From contig ONEY01000017.1 in assembly GCA_900316965.1 (NCBI GenBank), positions 1-43,740 of the forward strand: a stretch of DNA of 43,740 nt. Direction: 5' to 3'. The stretch's first letter is position 1, and every line of letters starts with the position of its first letter. Shown here piece after piece: positions 8,291 to 16,952 of this stretch. A program made the position numbers and the translations under genes. Source of the DNA: an uncultured Bacteroidales bacterium. GTDB lineage: Bacteria; Bacteroidota; Bacteroidia; Bacteroidales; P3. The notes under the pieces are model-generated. The model had not been told where the DNA came from. It was given only the letters and a program-made list of their open reading frames with translations, and searched no databases.

Positions 8291-9374
8291 ATTTTTCATC
8301 CATCATTCTATGATAGTGACAGAACAGCAGTTCTTCATTGTCGTCATAAAGGTGCATGCCGCTGCCTTCACAGTATTTCCATAGGTCGCAGTCGACACAC
8401 TGCCCTTTCTTGGCCCAACTGCGGTCACGGTACTTCTCAAACCTATTCTGCCACACATCCCACAGGTTGTCCTTATAGATATTGCCCTGATGAAAGTTGG
8501 AACGTATCGACGTGCAGCCTGAAATAGATCCATCGCAAAGTACAGAGGCTACATTTACACCTGCCCGACAATGAAAGTAATAGTCACGCACCTCTCCCTC
8601 ATAAGGTCCTAAAAAACCCTCACAACCATAGTTGGCTCCAATTCTTCCCTCTGCGCGTGTCTTCTTAATAAATTCAAACAGGCCTTTAAACTGTTTGTCA
8701 TCCAACTGCAACTCTGGATTTTGTGCGGCACGGCCCATCGGAAAGATTGAAAACAGCCGCCAACGTCTCACTCCTATCGATATCAGATACTCTTTAAACT
8801 CTTCCAGCTTTGCAAAATTGCGCGGATTGACACAAGTAACAATATCCCACACCAAACCCTTGGTATTAACCAGCATCTTAATCGCATGGTCCGCACACTC
8901 AAAACTACGATCATTTCGGCGTATCCAGTTGTGGTCTTCCTCAAATCCGTCAAAGGAGATGGTTATCGAATGCATGCCGGCGCGCAACAAACCTTCCAAT
9001 CGCTGCTCGTCAAGCAGCAAACCGTTCGTCACTATCCCCCACGGAAACTCTCGCTTATACAACTCATATCCAACTTCTTCAATATCATTGCGAACCAACG
9101 CCTCTCCCCCTGTGAAGGTTATGAATGTGGTGTGTGGATCCACATGTGGCCTTATGTCATCTATTGCCTTAAGGAAATCTTTAGCGGGCATGTCGGCCGT
9201 CGCGGGGGCTTGCTTGCAGTCACTGCCGCAATGACGGCAATTCATATTGCATCGCAGCGTACACTCCCAAAACAAGTTTCTCAATTCATGAATCTTAGCG
9301 TCGCTTTTGCACACCTTGCGATGCAGCGACAGCGCCACTCGCTTCTTCAAACCCAACTGTTTCTGCTCTGTCAT
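8289..9374 (-). CDS. Radical-SAM/SPASM enzyme of the rSAM/lipoprotein system
   Basis: A radical-SAM enzyme of 361 residues expected to modify its lipoprotein partner. The cluster-binding CxxxCxxC is Cys42, Cys46 and Cys49 (CNMNCRHC), with an extra Cys38 just before it. The TIM-barrel region carries FITFTGGEALVR. The C-terminal part has the SPASM cysteine pattern: CRAG, LCDGSISGC, then QCVDCDLWKYC and a last Cys in LLFCHYH, enough for two auxiliary clusters. The architecture and pairing match the computationally defined Bacteroidetes family known as rSAM_w_lipo (TIGR04133). The start codon overlaps the lipoprotein stop (ATGA), implying coupled translation. The reaction is unknown. Confidence 0.88.
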   Translation of the reverse strand: MTEQKQLGLKKRVALSLHRKVCKSDAKIHELRNLFWECTLRCNMNCRHCGSDCKQAPATADMPAKDFLKAIDDIRPHVDPHTTFITFTGGEALVRNDIEEVGYELYKREFPWGIVTNGLLLDEQRLEGLLRAGMHSITISFDGFEEDHNWIRRNDRSFECADHAIKMLVNTKGLVWDIVTCVNPRNFAKLEEFKEYLISIGVRRWRLFSIFPMGRAAQNPELQLDDKQFKGLFEFIKKTRAEGRIGANYGCEGFLGPYEGEVRDYYFHCRAGVNVASVLCDGSISGCTSIRSNFHQGNIYKDNLWDVWQNRFEKYRDRSWAKKGQCVDCDLWKYCEGSGMHLYDDNEELLFCHYHRMMDEK

Positions 9375-10000
9375 TTCTTGGCCTTACGTTTCATTTTCAC
9401 TGTGACATCGGCTTTTTTCACTCCCATATACCACCGCGATCTCTCTTTCCCATCAAGAACCGGTTCTCCAAATTCAATTTCTACAACTTCACTCTCGTAC
9501 AATCCATTTTTGGCGCCATCAATATCACGCACCAAAATCCCTTTGTTCTCCCATGGCGTGTCTTTGGTGCTTACCTCAAAATTGCCGTTGGCGTCGGTAG
9601 TGTCTACCATACCCGACATCGATCCTCCCACCGCGAAATCATACGGCACATTCTCTGCTCCCATCCCCTCTCTTATCATTATTACTTGCATTCCTCTTAT
9701 AGGCTTCCCTTTTGCATCAACAACACGTCCTTTTACATCATAATTAACAGTAGGGACACCATAAACCGTAACCTGGGGCTCGCGAGGACTTTCCACTGTG
9801 TCTGGGGGATCCTGCCTCATTTCGGTAACGGGCACCCCATACATTGGCGACACAACATCTCTTCCTCTGTCTCCTCTCGAAGGCGGTTCGTCCGCCGAGC
9901 TGTCTACCACTTTTTTTTGACTATGGCATGCTGTGAGACCCAAAAGCCCCATAAAACTGATAATAAGCCAGTTCTTAAGTTTAAGAAATCGAATTTTCAT
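9371..10000 (-). CDS. Lipoprotein partner of the rSAM/lipoprotein system
   Basis: A 209-residue exported lipoprotein, presumably the substrate of the adjacent radical-SAM enzyme; family knowledge points to lipo_with_rSAM (TIGR04134). A lipobox LTAC places the lipid-bearing Cys at residue 25, followed by a disordered charged linker. Two copies of a YGVP motif (MYGVPVT, VYGVPTV) precede a beta-sandwich-like domain starting YDVKGRVVDAKGKPI that resembles carboxypeptidase regulatory/CNA-B folds. The C-terminus is strongly basic (KMKRKAKK). Cys25 is the only cysteine, so a thioether cross-link within the mature domain is not possible. The gene leads the two-gene operon. No clear promoter box was found in the 120 bases upstream. 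Confidence 0.85.
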   Translation of the reverse strand: MKIRFLKLKNWLIISFMGLLGLTACHSQKKVVDSSADEPPSRGDRGRDVVSPMYGVPVTEMRQDPPDTVESPREPQVTVYGVPTVNYDVKGRVVDAKGKPIRGMQVIMIREGMGAENVPYDFAVGGSMSGMVDTTDANGNFEVSTKDTPWENKGILVRDIDGAKNGLYESEVVEIEFGEPVLDGKERSRWYMGVKKADVTVKMKRKAKK

Positions 10001-10122
10001 GGTTCTAAGGTTTATTGGTTATCTCATGAAGTCTTTCTCGTCTTCTGTTATCTCTAACGGTTACTTTTCCATATCATTTGTTATTATAACGTAATTCTAT
10101 ATTATATATTGTTGAAAAATCA

Positions 10123-10130
10123 TATTTTTG
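10123..10130 (+). promoter_or_regulatory. -7 box of the DAHP synthase/chorismate mutase promoter
   Basis: TATTTTTG matches TAnnTTTG and lies 25 bases before the ATG at 10155. It shows that an apparent TTG start at 10128 falls inside the promoter and cannot be used. Confidence 0.65.
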
Positions 10131-10154
10131 CATGTTAATACAACGACAACAAAA

Positions 10155-11195
10155 ATGGATAACTCTTTATCTCTCCGCAACTTTCCAACAGTCATAGCTG
10201 GCCCTTGCAGCATCGAAAGCCCCGACCAACTGCACTCTATCGTCAAGGCTCTCTCTGTCGACAACCGCATTAAAATGATACGCTGTGGCGTTTGGAAACC
10301 TCGCACTCGGCCCGGTGGTTTCGAGGGCCTCGGCGAACCTGCTCTTCAATGGATCGAAAAAGAGAAACTTCGTAATCCTTCTCTCAGCTTTTGCTGCGAA
10401 GTGGGACGCCCCGAACATGTGGAACTCTGCCTCTCGCATAATATTGACGCGGTTTGGCTAGGGGCTCGAACAACGGTAAACCCTTTTCTTGTCGGCGAAA
10501 TAGCCGAGGCTTTGTCTGGCAGCAATCTCAATGTGATGGTAAAAAATCCTATAACCCCCGATGTGGATCTTTGGATTGGCGCCATCGAAAGGCTTATCCA
10601 CAAAGGCATTAGCAATCCTGTTGCTGTGCATCGCGGTTTTTCCACCTTCAACAATCTTGGCTACCGCAACAACCCCTTGTGGGAAATACCTATAGAACTG
10701 AAACGTAGAATGCCTGAACTACAACTCATTTGCGACCCCAGCCATATTGGTGGTCGACGCGATCTCATAGCTCCGGTGTCTCAAATGGCTTTGGATCTCA
10801 ACTTCGACGGACTAATGATTGAATGTCACCCTAACCCCGACAATGCCCTTACCGACAGCCTGCAACAGATAACCCCCAACCAATTATTCAACATCCTTAA
10901 TCTATTGACTATTCGTCATCAAGGCGACGGCTCTCTCGGCGACCTTCAACGGCTTAGAGACAACCTGGATGTAATCGACGCCGACATACTTAAACTGCTC
11001 AGTCAACGAATGATGCTGTCTATGGAAATAGGCAAACTTAAAAAACAACACAACCTTACCACCTACCAACCTCAAAGATGGCGCGAAGTACTGCAAAAAC
11101 AGATATCCGAAGGTGCTAAACTAGGCCTTGACCCAAACTTCGTCAAAGAACTGACCGAGAAAATCCATGCCGAAAGCCTCAGAGTTCAAGAATAA
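10155..11195 (+). CDS. Bifunctional DAHP synthase / chorismate mutase (type II)
   Basis: Joins phosphoenolpyruvate and erythrose 4-phosphate to form DAHP, the first step of aromatic biosynthesis, and carries a chorismate mutase that makes prephenate. The N-terminal two thirds are a type I-beta DAHP synthase: AGPCSIES near residue 15, GVWKPRTRPGGFEGLG near 50, and DPSHIGGRRD near 200. The last 90 residues are an AroQ-type mutase (LDVIDADILKLLSQRM...IGKLKKQ). Such fusions are common in Bacteroidetes, and the mutase usually confers feedback control by prephenate. The start at 10155 is chosen because the frame upstream runs into the promoter. The protein is then 346 residues. Confidence 0.95.
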   Translation: MDNSLSLRNFPTVIAGPCSIESPDQLHSIVKALSVDNRIKMIRCGVWKPRTRPGGFEGLGEPALQWIEKEKLRNPSLSFCCEVGRPEHVELCLSHNIDAVWLGARTTVNPFLVGEIAEALSGSNLNVMVKNPITPDVDLWIGAIERLIHKGISNPVAVHRGFSTFNNLGYRNNPLWEIPIELKRRMPELQLICDPSHIGGRRDLIAPVSQMALDLNFDGLMIECHPNPDNALTDSLQQITPNQLFNILNLLTIRHQGDGSLGDLQRLRDNLDVIDADILKLLSQRMMLSMEIGKLKKQHNLTTYQPQRWREVLQKQISEGAKLGLDPNFVKELTEKIHAESLRVQE

Positions 11196-11198
11196 AAA

Positions 11199-11224
11199 AA
11201 AGGCGACTCTCATGAGTCGCCTTT
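11199..11224. terminator. Bidirectional terminator between convergent genes
   Basis: Perfect 11-bp stem AAAGGCGACTC / GAGTCGCCTTT with loop TCAT. It begins four bases after the DAHP synthase stop and serves rpmA from the other side. Confidence 0.9.
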
Positions 11225-11247
11225 AATGTTCACTGTGGGCAAATCTG

Positions 11248-11508
11248 TTATTCTGCGTCGGTTACAACAGAAACATACGATTTGTTCTCGCGGCCTTTGT
11301 GAAACTTCACAACACCATCGCAAAGTGCGAACAATGTGTGGTCCTTGCCCATGCCTACATTGCGGCCAGGGTTGTGGACAGTACCACGCTGACGGATAAT
11401 GATATTGCCAGCTATGCAGGGCTGACCGCCATAAATCTTCACGCCCAAACGTTTGCTTTCGGATTCACGACCATTACTGGAACTACCGACACCTTTTTTA
11501 TGAGCCAT
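11248..11508 (-). CDS. rpmA: Ribosomal protein bL27
   Basis: Large-subunit protein whose N-terminus reaches the peptidyl-transferase centre. The signature [23 protein letters not shown] begins directly at the start codon, with no cleavable Firmicutes-type extension, and [10 protein letters not shown] follows. The length of 86 residues is standard. It lies 31 bases after rplU in the usual rplU-rpmA operon. Confidence 0.98.
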   Translation of the reverse strand: MAHKKGVGSSSNGRESESKRLGVKIYGGQPCIAGNIIIRQRGTVHNPGRNVGMGKDHTLFALCDGVVKFHKGRENKSYVSVVTDAE

Positions 11509-11539
11509 AATATATACGTTTTAAAAGGTTAGACAAAAA

Positions 11540-11848
11540 TTAGTTAATGCTGTTAATCTGAATCTGTGTGAGGTAGTCACGATGACCATTCATCTTCTGA
11601 TATCCTTTGCGACGGATTTTCTTGAAGACGAGGACCTTCTTACCTTTCAGATGTTTCACTACGGTAGCTTTAACATTGGCACCACTGATATAGGGCTGGC
11701 CAACGGTAATGTTACCATCATTGTCTTTGAGCATCACGGTGTCAAAAGAAACCTCGCTACCCTCTTCATTCTGAAGACGGTTGACAAAGATCTTCTGATC
11801 TTGGGCGACCTTGAATTGCTTTCCTGCGATTTCTACAATTGCGTACAT
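11540..11848 (-). CDS. rplU: Ribosomal protein bL21
   Basis: Large-subunit 23S rRNA-binding protein of 102 residues. MYAIVEIAGKQFKV at the start and the basic C-terminal KKIRRKGYQKMNGHRDYLT are typical. First gene of the rplU-rpmA operon, with a strong promoter about 45 bases upstream. Confidence 0.98.
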   Translation of the reverse strand: MYAIVEIAGKQFKVAQDQKIFVNRLQNEEGSEVSFDTVMLKDNDGNITVGQPYISGANVKATVVKHLKGKKVLVFKKIRRKGYQKMNGHRDYLTQIQINSIN

Positions 11849-11891
11849 TTTTATCTATTTAAATATTATTATTTATTCTCAAAATGGAGTG

Positions 11892-11922
11892 CAAAAGTAC
11901 TACATTTTTTTTATCCAACAAA
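11892..11922 (-). promoter_or_regulatory. Promoter of rplU-rpmA
   Basis: On the minus strand a TTTG box (11919-11922) and TACTTTTG (11892-11899) are separated by exactly 19 bases, the full Bacteroidetes consensus. The sequence around it (GTACTTTTGCACTC) is nearly identical to the promoter at 60-67. Confidence 0.8.
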
Positions 11923-11974
11923 ATTATTTTTATAAAAAACAAGCAACACTATTGCTTTTCAATATATTACACCT

Positions 11975-13174
11975 CTAAAAATATTCTTTCACAACCCCAC
12001 CGTCCTCACATTCATCAAGTAATTGCTGCACCGTTTTGCCCAATTTGGGATGTTTTTTAAACGGCATTATCCTCGCTAATGGCTCTAGTACAAAGCGGCG
12101 TTGGTGCATCCTCTGATGGGGCAACGTCAGTTCGGGCGTCTCTACAATATCGTTGTTATAGAAAATCAAGTCTATGTCTATAGGTCGTGAGGCATAGTGC
12201 TTTTCTTCCGTATGAGGTATTTCGCCGCCCGAAACGTCTTCTCTCCTCCGCCCTAACTGTCTCTCTATTTCTAGCGCCTTATGCAACACCTCTATGGCTG
12301 TGAGGTCTGTATCTACCACCAAAGCTTGGTTCAGAAAATTCTGCTCTGCATCAAAACCCCATGGCTCTGTCTCAAATATCGGCGAAACAACTGCCACTGT
12401 GCCTACCTGTTGCGATATCTCTATGATGGCGCGCATAAGTAGCGACACTCTGTCTCCTTGATTGCCTCCAATAAGCAACGTCACTGTATTGCTTTTCCAA
12501 CGTCCTCTGTATGTTTTCTTTATATCATTCTCTTTCAATAGTGCAAGAAAACTATCGCGCGAAATGGGCTTGGCACCCAACGAGGCTAAATGATTCGTGG
12601 GTTGCTGGGCATCAACGAATCTAAAACCATGTGTTACGGCAAAATCTACCATACGGGCAAAAGCAACCTTCGAGGCGTCACGCTCAATGTGAAACATCGA
12701 CTCTCCGCTGAAATAGTCACACAGACTCACACCATATAACCCTCCCACTAGTTTGCCGTCATGGAATGTCTCAAAAGAGTGCGCAAATCCTTCGTCATGC
12801 AGGCGACAATAGGCTTTTATAAAATTGTCACTTATCCAACTCCCTGACTCTTGACCCTGTCTTGCCACCGTGGCGCATCGCTCCATCACCTCTCTGAAAC
12901 AGGTGTCTATTCTCACCTCATAACGCTTGGAACGGATCACGCGCGTCAAACTGTCCGACTGCCGAAAGTCTCCCGACATCAGCACCATGCGCGGGTCTAG
13001 CGAATACCAATAGGGGTCGCCCTCTTCATCGTCATACCACGGAAAAATACCCATATAATAGGCATTGAGCAGCCACAGCGGCTCAAGCGACCCTCCTACC
13101 GCGAGAAAACCATCTTTCTCAGCCAGTCTAGGATCGGGAAAACCCACATTTTCAGCGTCCAGAATATATGCCAT
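11975..13174 (-). CDS. Fusion of leucyl/phenylalanyl-tRNA-protein transferase (Aat) and HPPK (FolK)
   Basis: A single 399-residue frame holds two complete enzymes. Residues 1 to about 226 are Aat, which attaches Leu or Phe to N-terminal Arg/Lys of proteins for N-end-rule degradation. Its motifs are GFLAVGGSLEPLWLLNAYYMG, DYFSGESMFH and DAQQPTNHLASLGA. Residues from about 229 to 399 are 6-hydroxymethyl-7,8-dihydropterin pyrophosphokinase of the folate pathway, with LLIGGNQGDR, the IERQLGRRR loop, RPIDIDLIFY and FVLEPLA. There is almost no linker. I know of no functional link between the two activities. A hairpin with a T tract ends about 15 bases before the start codon. Confidence 0.9.
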   Translation of the reverse strand: MAYILDAENVGFPDPRLAEKDGFLAVGGSLEPLWLLNAYYMGIFPWYDDEEGDPYWYSLDPRMVLMSGDFRQSDSLTRVIRSKRYEVRIDTCFREVMERCATVARQGQESGSWISDNFIKAYCRLHDEGFAHSFETFHDGKLVGGLYGVSLCDYFSGESMFHIERDASKVAFARMVDFAVTHGFRFVDAQQPTNHLASLGAKPISRDSFLALLKENDIKKTYRGRWKSNTVTLLIGGNQGDRVSLLMRAIIEISQQVGTVAVVSPIFETEPWGFDAEQNFLNQALVVDTDLTAIEVLHKALEIERQLGRRREDVSGGEIPHTEEKHYASRPIDIDLIFYNNDIVETPELTLPHQRMHQRRFVLEPLARIMPFKKHPKLGKTVQQLLDECEDGGVVKEYF

Positions 13175-13181
13175 AACATTA

Positions 13182-13209
13182 AAAAAGCGCTCCGGTCATC
13201 GACCGGAGC
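13182..13209 (-). terminator. Hairpin with T tract between glnA and aat-folK
   Basis: Stem GCTCCGGTC / GACCGGAGC (13189-13209), followed on the minus strand by six T. It would end glnA transcription, but it stands only about 15 bases before the aat-folK ATG, so it could also act as an attenuator of that gene. Confidence 0.75.
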
Positions 13210-13360
13210 TATCTTTTATTTTACTGAAAAATAATAATTTTTATTGTTTGTTAAACCAAAAATTATTCTTTTCATAATTTTGTTGTGTCTTTTTTAGTAA
13301 CAAATGTGATTATTTAATGATAACGAATATCAGATGGATTTATCATGTTGATTCCAAATA

Positions 13361-14866
13361 TTATCCGCAATGAATGAATGTCTTGACCAGCTCAAGGGTC
13401 TTCTCGGCATCGTTGCCAATCTCAGCTCGCAGATTGCGGTCGTTAAACTTGCGCAAATCTTTGATAATGCCATCTATCAACTGCGGAGCAAACACTCCCT
13501 GCTCTTCATACACGGCTCTGTCTCGCTCCAATATATCGGCACTGGCTGCACAACTGTCGGGAAGCACATCAAGCCTGTTCAGCACATCCTCATGCTCAAA
13601 GATGTTGACACTGACATAGCGATCCTTGGCATACTGCACGGCATTCTCCATCTCAAAACCATGACGCGCGGCGACTGTCATTCCTGCCAGCAACAGGTAT
13701 ACATTGGCACTGCCGTCAGGAGTACGCAACTCTATGGTTTGCTTGTAGCTGAAATCAACTTCCTCGTTAGCCTCCAGCGGATTGCAATGTGCCATCATGT
13801 TGCCACTGCCCTTGGTCCAGCCCAGCGGCACGCGAACCATGGCGCTACGATTGCGGTCACCCCAGCAAATATTAGTGGGCGCCTCCTGATGTGGCACCAG
13901 ACGGAAATAGCTGGTGGGATTGGTGTCGCCAAAGGCTGTCAGCGATCCAGCCAAACTGAGTATTCCTGCAATGGCCTTGTGTGCCACCTCGCTAAGACCA
14001 TTCTCACCAACATACATGTTCTTGCCATCCTTGGTGATTCGTGTATGTATATGCATGCCGCTACCGGCTTTGCCTATGGTGATCTTTGGCGCAAAGGTGA
14101 TGGTGATGCCATATTGATATCCCAACTCACGCATAATCCATTTGGCTATAACCAACTGGTCTGCGGCATCCTCTAGATAGGTAGGCAGAAACTCTATCTC
14201 GTTCTGCTCATACATGGTGTCGTCAACAGTAAAGTTGCCCACTTCACTGTGTCCGTATTTGATGAGTCCTCCGCATTCGGCGATAAGCTTCATGGCTTGT
14301 GTGCGAAAATCGGCAAATTTGCAGAATGGCGTTGACTCATGATATCCTTTCTGATCTACTGCCAAATAATCTTCCTGCTTCTCGGCTATGGCATAGTATT
14401 CCAACTCGCCCATAACCTCAAACTCCATACCGCCTGTTGCCTTGCGAAACGACTCGCCTGCCTTATGTAGCGTGTATTCTGGCGCCATCTCGAAGGGCTC
14501 CCCATCTTTGGTATAGAAATTGCAAAGGATGTCAAGGGTAGGTATGTCGGCAAAGGGATCTATAAAGGCGGTGCGGAATCGGGGTATGACATAAAGGTCG
14601 CTGCTCCCTGCCTCAAGAAATGGAAATAGGCTCGATCCATCAACACGCTCTCCGGCTGTGAGAACATCTCGTATATGGTCATAGCTGTTGATGACAAAAT
14701 TCAAGGTCTTCAAACGTCCGTCATTTGCCATGTAACGGAAATTGACCATCTCAATGTCAAACTCTTCGATAACACGCATAATGTCATCGCGAGTAAATTG
14801 GCTTGCGGGCTTTTGCAAAAAAGCCACAAGTTTGTTGGGATTTAGTTTATAATTGTTTGTGTTCAT
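13361..14866 (-). CDS. glnA: Glutamine synthetase
   Basis: ATP-dependent synthesis of glutamine from glutamate and ammonia in the cytoplasm. At 501 residues it is near the type I size. Visible segments are the glutamate-binding FEVMGELEYYAI near residue 150, the NFTVDDTMYEQNEIEF metal-site strand near 210, the KAGSGMHIHTR ATP-site segment near 265, and RSAMVRVP near 340. The protein lacks the full NRSYxRL wording of enterobacterial enzymes and resembles the Bacteroidales version. It is monocistronic with a long leader (promoter box at 15155-15162) and a terminator at 13182-13209. No adenylylation-type tyrosine context could be judged by eye. Confidence 0.93.
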   Translation of the reverse strand: MNTNNYKLNPNKLVAFLQKPASQFTRDDIMRVIEEFDIEMVNFRYMANDGRLKTLNFVINSYDHIRDVLTAGERVDGSSLFPFLEAGSSDLYVIPRFRTAFIDPFADIPTLDILCNFYTKDGEPFEMAPEYTLHKAGESFRKATGGMEFEVMGELEYYAIAEKQEDYLAVDQKGYHESTPFCKFADFRTQAMKLIAECGGLIKYGHSEVGNFTVDDTMYEQNEIEFLPTYLEDAADQLVIAKWIMRELGYQYGITITFAPKITIGKAGSGMHIHTRITKDGKNMYVGENGLSEVAHKAIAGILSLAGSLTAFGDTNPTSYFRLVPHQEAPTNICWGDRNRSAMVRVPLGWTKGSGNMMAHCNPLEANEEVDFSYKQTIELRTPDGSANVYLLLAGMTVAARHGFEMENAVQYAKDRYVSVNIFEHEDVLNRLDVLPDSCAASADILERDRAVYEEQGVFAPQLIDGIIKDLRKFNDRNLRAEIGNDAEKTLELVKTFIHCG

Positions 14867-15504
14867 TTTTTAAAAGAATAAAATTATTTATTAGACGCAA
14901 TAGATGTAACTTTTTAAGGTATACAGTTTACTGTTACTATCTTAATTGTCTTTTCTCACCGACATCCCGTCAATGAACAAAAAATGGAGATCTGGGGCTA
15001 TCATAATAGTTTTTTCTCTCTTTTCTCTCTTTTTTCAATGGCTATTTGCGAAACACTCTTACAAATAACAAGTTAAAATGTCCATTAATTATCACTTAGC
15101 AATTTGACAATCAACATACTCGTTACTCCCCTTCTCTCCATTGAAAATGGAATGCAAAAATACAAAAAATAATTGAAAGAGCGTGAATTATTATTCCTAA
15201 ATCATATAAAACATTCCTCAAAATGATTTGTTCTCCTCCCCCATAATCGTCAATGGGCTTCACTGACCATTGTTTTGAGCTTTACTCGTCTCTTTTTTTC
15301 ATAACAACATCAAGCTTTTTATTTTTTCTGGCAATAAATGTCCCTCTTTGTCGTTAAAAACAGCAACAGGATAAAAGGTATTCTGTAAATCCGCTTTCCC
15401 TATTTTCATGCTTGCATGAATATTCTAATTACTAATTCGTTAGATTCGTTCTCATTTGTAACAAATAGAAATCACCAATAAGATAATCATAAAAAACCAC
15501 AACA
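14867..15504. other. Divergent intergenic region glnA / aminopeptidase P
   Basis: 638 AT-rich bases with no coding region. It holds the glnA promoter box on the minus strand. The right half has no convincing consensus promoter for the aminopeptidase gene; CATGCTTGCATG (15408-15419) is a small partial palindrome. No RNA gene was recognised. Confidence 0.5.
15155..15162 (-). promoter_or_regulatory. -7 box of the probable glnA promoter
   Basis: On the minus strand TATTTTTG fits TAnnTTTG, but a TTTG box at the right distance is missing. It implies a leader of about 280 bases before glnA. Confidence 0.5.
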
Positions 15505-16893
15505 ATGTTTAAAAAAGATACTTATATCAAACGCCGTGAGCAACTCCGCAAGGATATCGGACACGGACTTATCATCATCCAGGGCAATCACGAAGCCCCA
15601 TGCAACTACACCGACAACACCTACTGGTTCCGCCAAGACAGCACTTTCCTCTATTTCTTCGGCCTTCAGCGCGAGGACTTGGTAGGCGTCCTCGATTGCG
15701 ACAACGGCAAAGACTATATCTTCGCCAACGACTACGACATCGACGACATTATTTGGACTGGCCCTCTGCCTAGCGTCAAGGAACTCGCAGCCAGCGTCGG
15801 CGTCGACAACAGCGGCGACTTGAAAGCGCTCCAAACTCTCTGCACCAAAACTATTGGCGAGGCTCGCAAAATCCACTACCTTCCTCCCTATCGCGCCGAC
15901 AACACACGCCAAATGAGCGTCCTTCTCGGCATCAAATACGACGCTGTGTCACGCTACTCTTCTATGGATCTCATCAAAGCCTGCGTCAAACAACGCAGCA
16001 TTAAGAGCTCCGAAGAAATCGAAGAAATCGAAAAGGCCATCGCTACAGCATACAACATGCATGTAGGAGCCATGAAAATGGCAATGCCTGGACGCTACGA
16101 GTATGAGCTCACTGGCTTTATGCAGGGTGAGGCCTGGAAGGGTAATGGCCCCGTAAGCTTCCCCGTCATCATGACTATTCACGGTGAGACTCTCCACAAC
16201 CACGGCCACAACAACAAACTCGTCGAGGGTCGCATGCTTGTAATGGACGCTGGCTGCGAAACCGCCATGAACTACTGCAGCGACATAACTCGCTCTGTCC
16301 CTGTAGGCGGACACTTCAACGAACGCCAAAAAGCTATCTACGAAATCGTGCTCAACGCCAACCTCGAGGCCATCAGGGTCACTCGTCCTGGCATCACCTA
16401 TCAAGAAGTTCATACCGCCGCTAGCCGTATTCTGGCTCAAGGTTATAAAGATCTCGGCATCTTGAAAGGCAACATCGACGACATTGTTGCCAATGGGGCT
16501 CACAGCCTCTTGATGCCTCACGGCCTCGGACACATGATGGGCCTCGATGTCCACGACATGGAGAACTACGGTCAGATATATGTGGGCTACGACGACGAGA
16601 CCAGACCTAGCCAACAGTTTGGATTGGGCAGCCTGCGCTGCGGCCGCCGTCTGCAACCGGGCTTTGTCATCACCGACGAACCAGGATGCTACTTCATCCC
16701 AGCTCTCATCGACCAATGGCGTCATGAAGGCACCAACAAGGATTTCATCAACTTCGACGAACTAGAGAAATGGAAAGACTTTGGCGGTATCCGCATCGAG
16801 GACGATGTCCTGGTAACCGACTCTGGCTGCCGCGTCCTCGGCAAACCAATACCTAAAACGGTGGCGGAAATTGAGGCTACAATGAACGCCTGA
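15505..16893 (+). CDS. Aminopeptidase P (Xaa-Pro aminopeptidase, M24B)
   Basis: Removes N-terminal residues preceding proline. The 462-residue protein has the aminopeptidase P N-terminal domain (about 1-150) and the pita-bread catalytic domain. The dinuclear metal ligands can be placed: Asp in MDAGCE, Asp in CSDITRSVPVGG, His in PHGLGHMMGLDVHD, Glu in TDEPGCYF, and Glu in GGIRIEDDVLV. No signal peptide is seen, so it is cytoplasmic. It stands alone, ending at a strong bidirectional terminator shared with the polysaccharide operon. The symbol pepP would be reasonable, but family naming in Bacteroidetes varies. Confidence 0.94.
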   Translation: MFKKDTYIKRREQLRKDIGHGLIIIQGNHEAPCNYTDNTYWFRQDSTFLYFFGLQREDLVGVLDCDNGKDYIFANDYDIDDIIWTGPLPSVKELAASVGVDNSGDLKALQTLCTKTIGEARKIHYLPPYRADNTRQMSVLLGIKYDAVSRYSSMDLIKACVKQRSIKSSEEIEEIEKAIATAYNMHVGAMKMAMPGRYEYELTGFMQGEAWKGNGPVSFPVIMTIHGETLHNHGHNNKLVEGRMLVMDAGCETAMNYCSDITRSVPVGGHFNERQKAIYEIVLNANLEAIRVTRPGITYQEVHTAASRILAQGYKDLGILKGNIDDIVANGAHSLLMPHGLGHMMGLDVHDMENYGQIYVGYDDETRPSQQFGLGSLRCGRRLQPGFVITDEPGCYFIPALIDQWRHEGTNKDFINFDELEKWKDFGGIRIEDDVLVTDSGCRVLGKPIPKTVAEIEATMNA

Positions 16894-16901
16894 CACACAC
16901 A

Positions 16902-16937
16902 AAAAAAAGAGCCGTGCCTTCGCACGGCTCTTTTTTT
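16902..16937. terminator. Bidirectional terminator between aminopeptidase P and the polysaccharide operon
   Basis: Stem GAGCCGTGC / GCACGGCTC (16909-16930, loop CTTC), extended by seven A on the left and seven T on the right. It works for the gene pair converging from both sides. Confidence 0.92.
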
Positions 16938-16952
16938 GCCATGTCTATACTT

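Noticed and set aside
8886..9743. Plus-strand frame of 285 codons over the radical-SAM and lipoprotein genes
   Set aside because: Both minus-strand genes have diagnostic motifs and a coupled overlap, and this frame has none.
10128..10154. TTG start for the DAHP synthase giving nine extra residues
   Set aside because: The TTG is part of the TAnnTTTG promoter box, so it lies upstream of the transcription start. The ATG at 10155 precedes the family motif properly.
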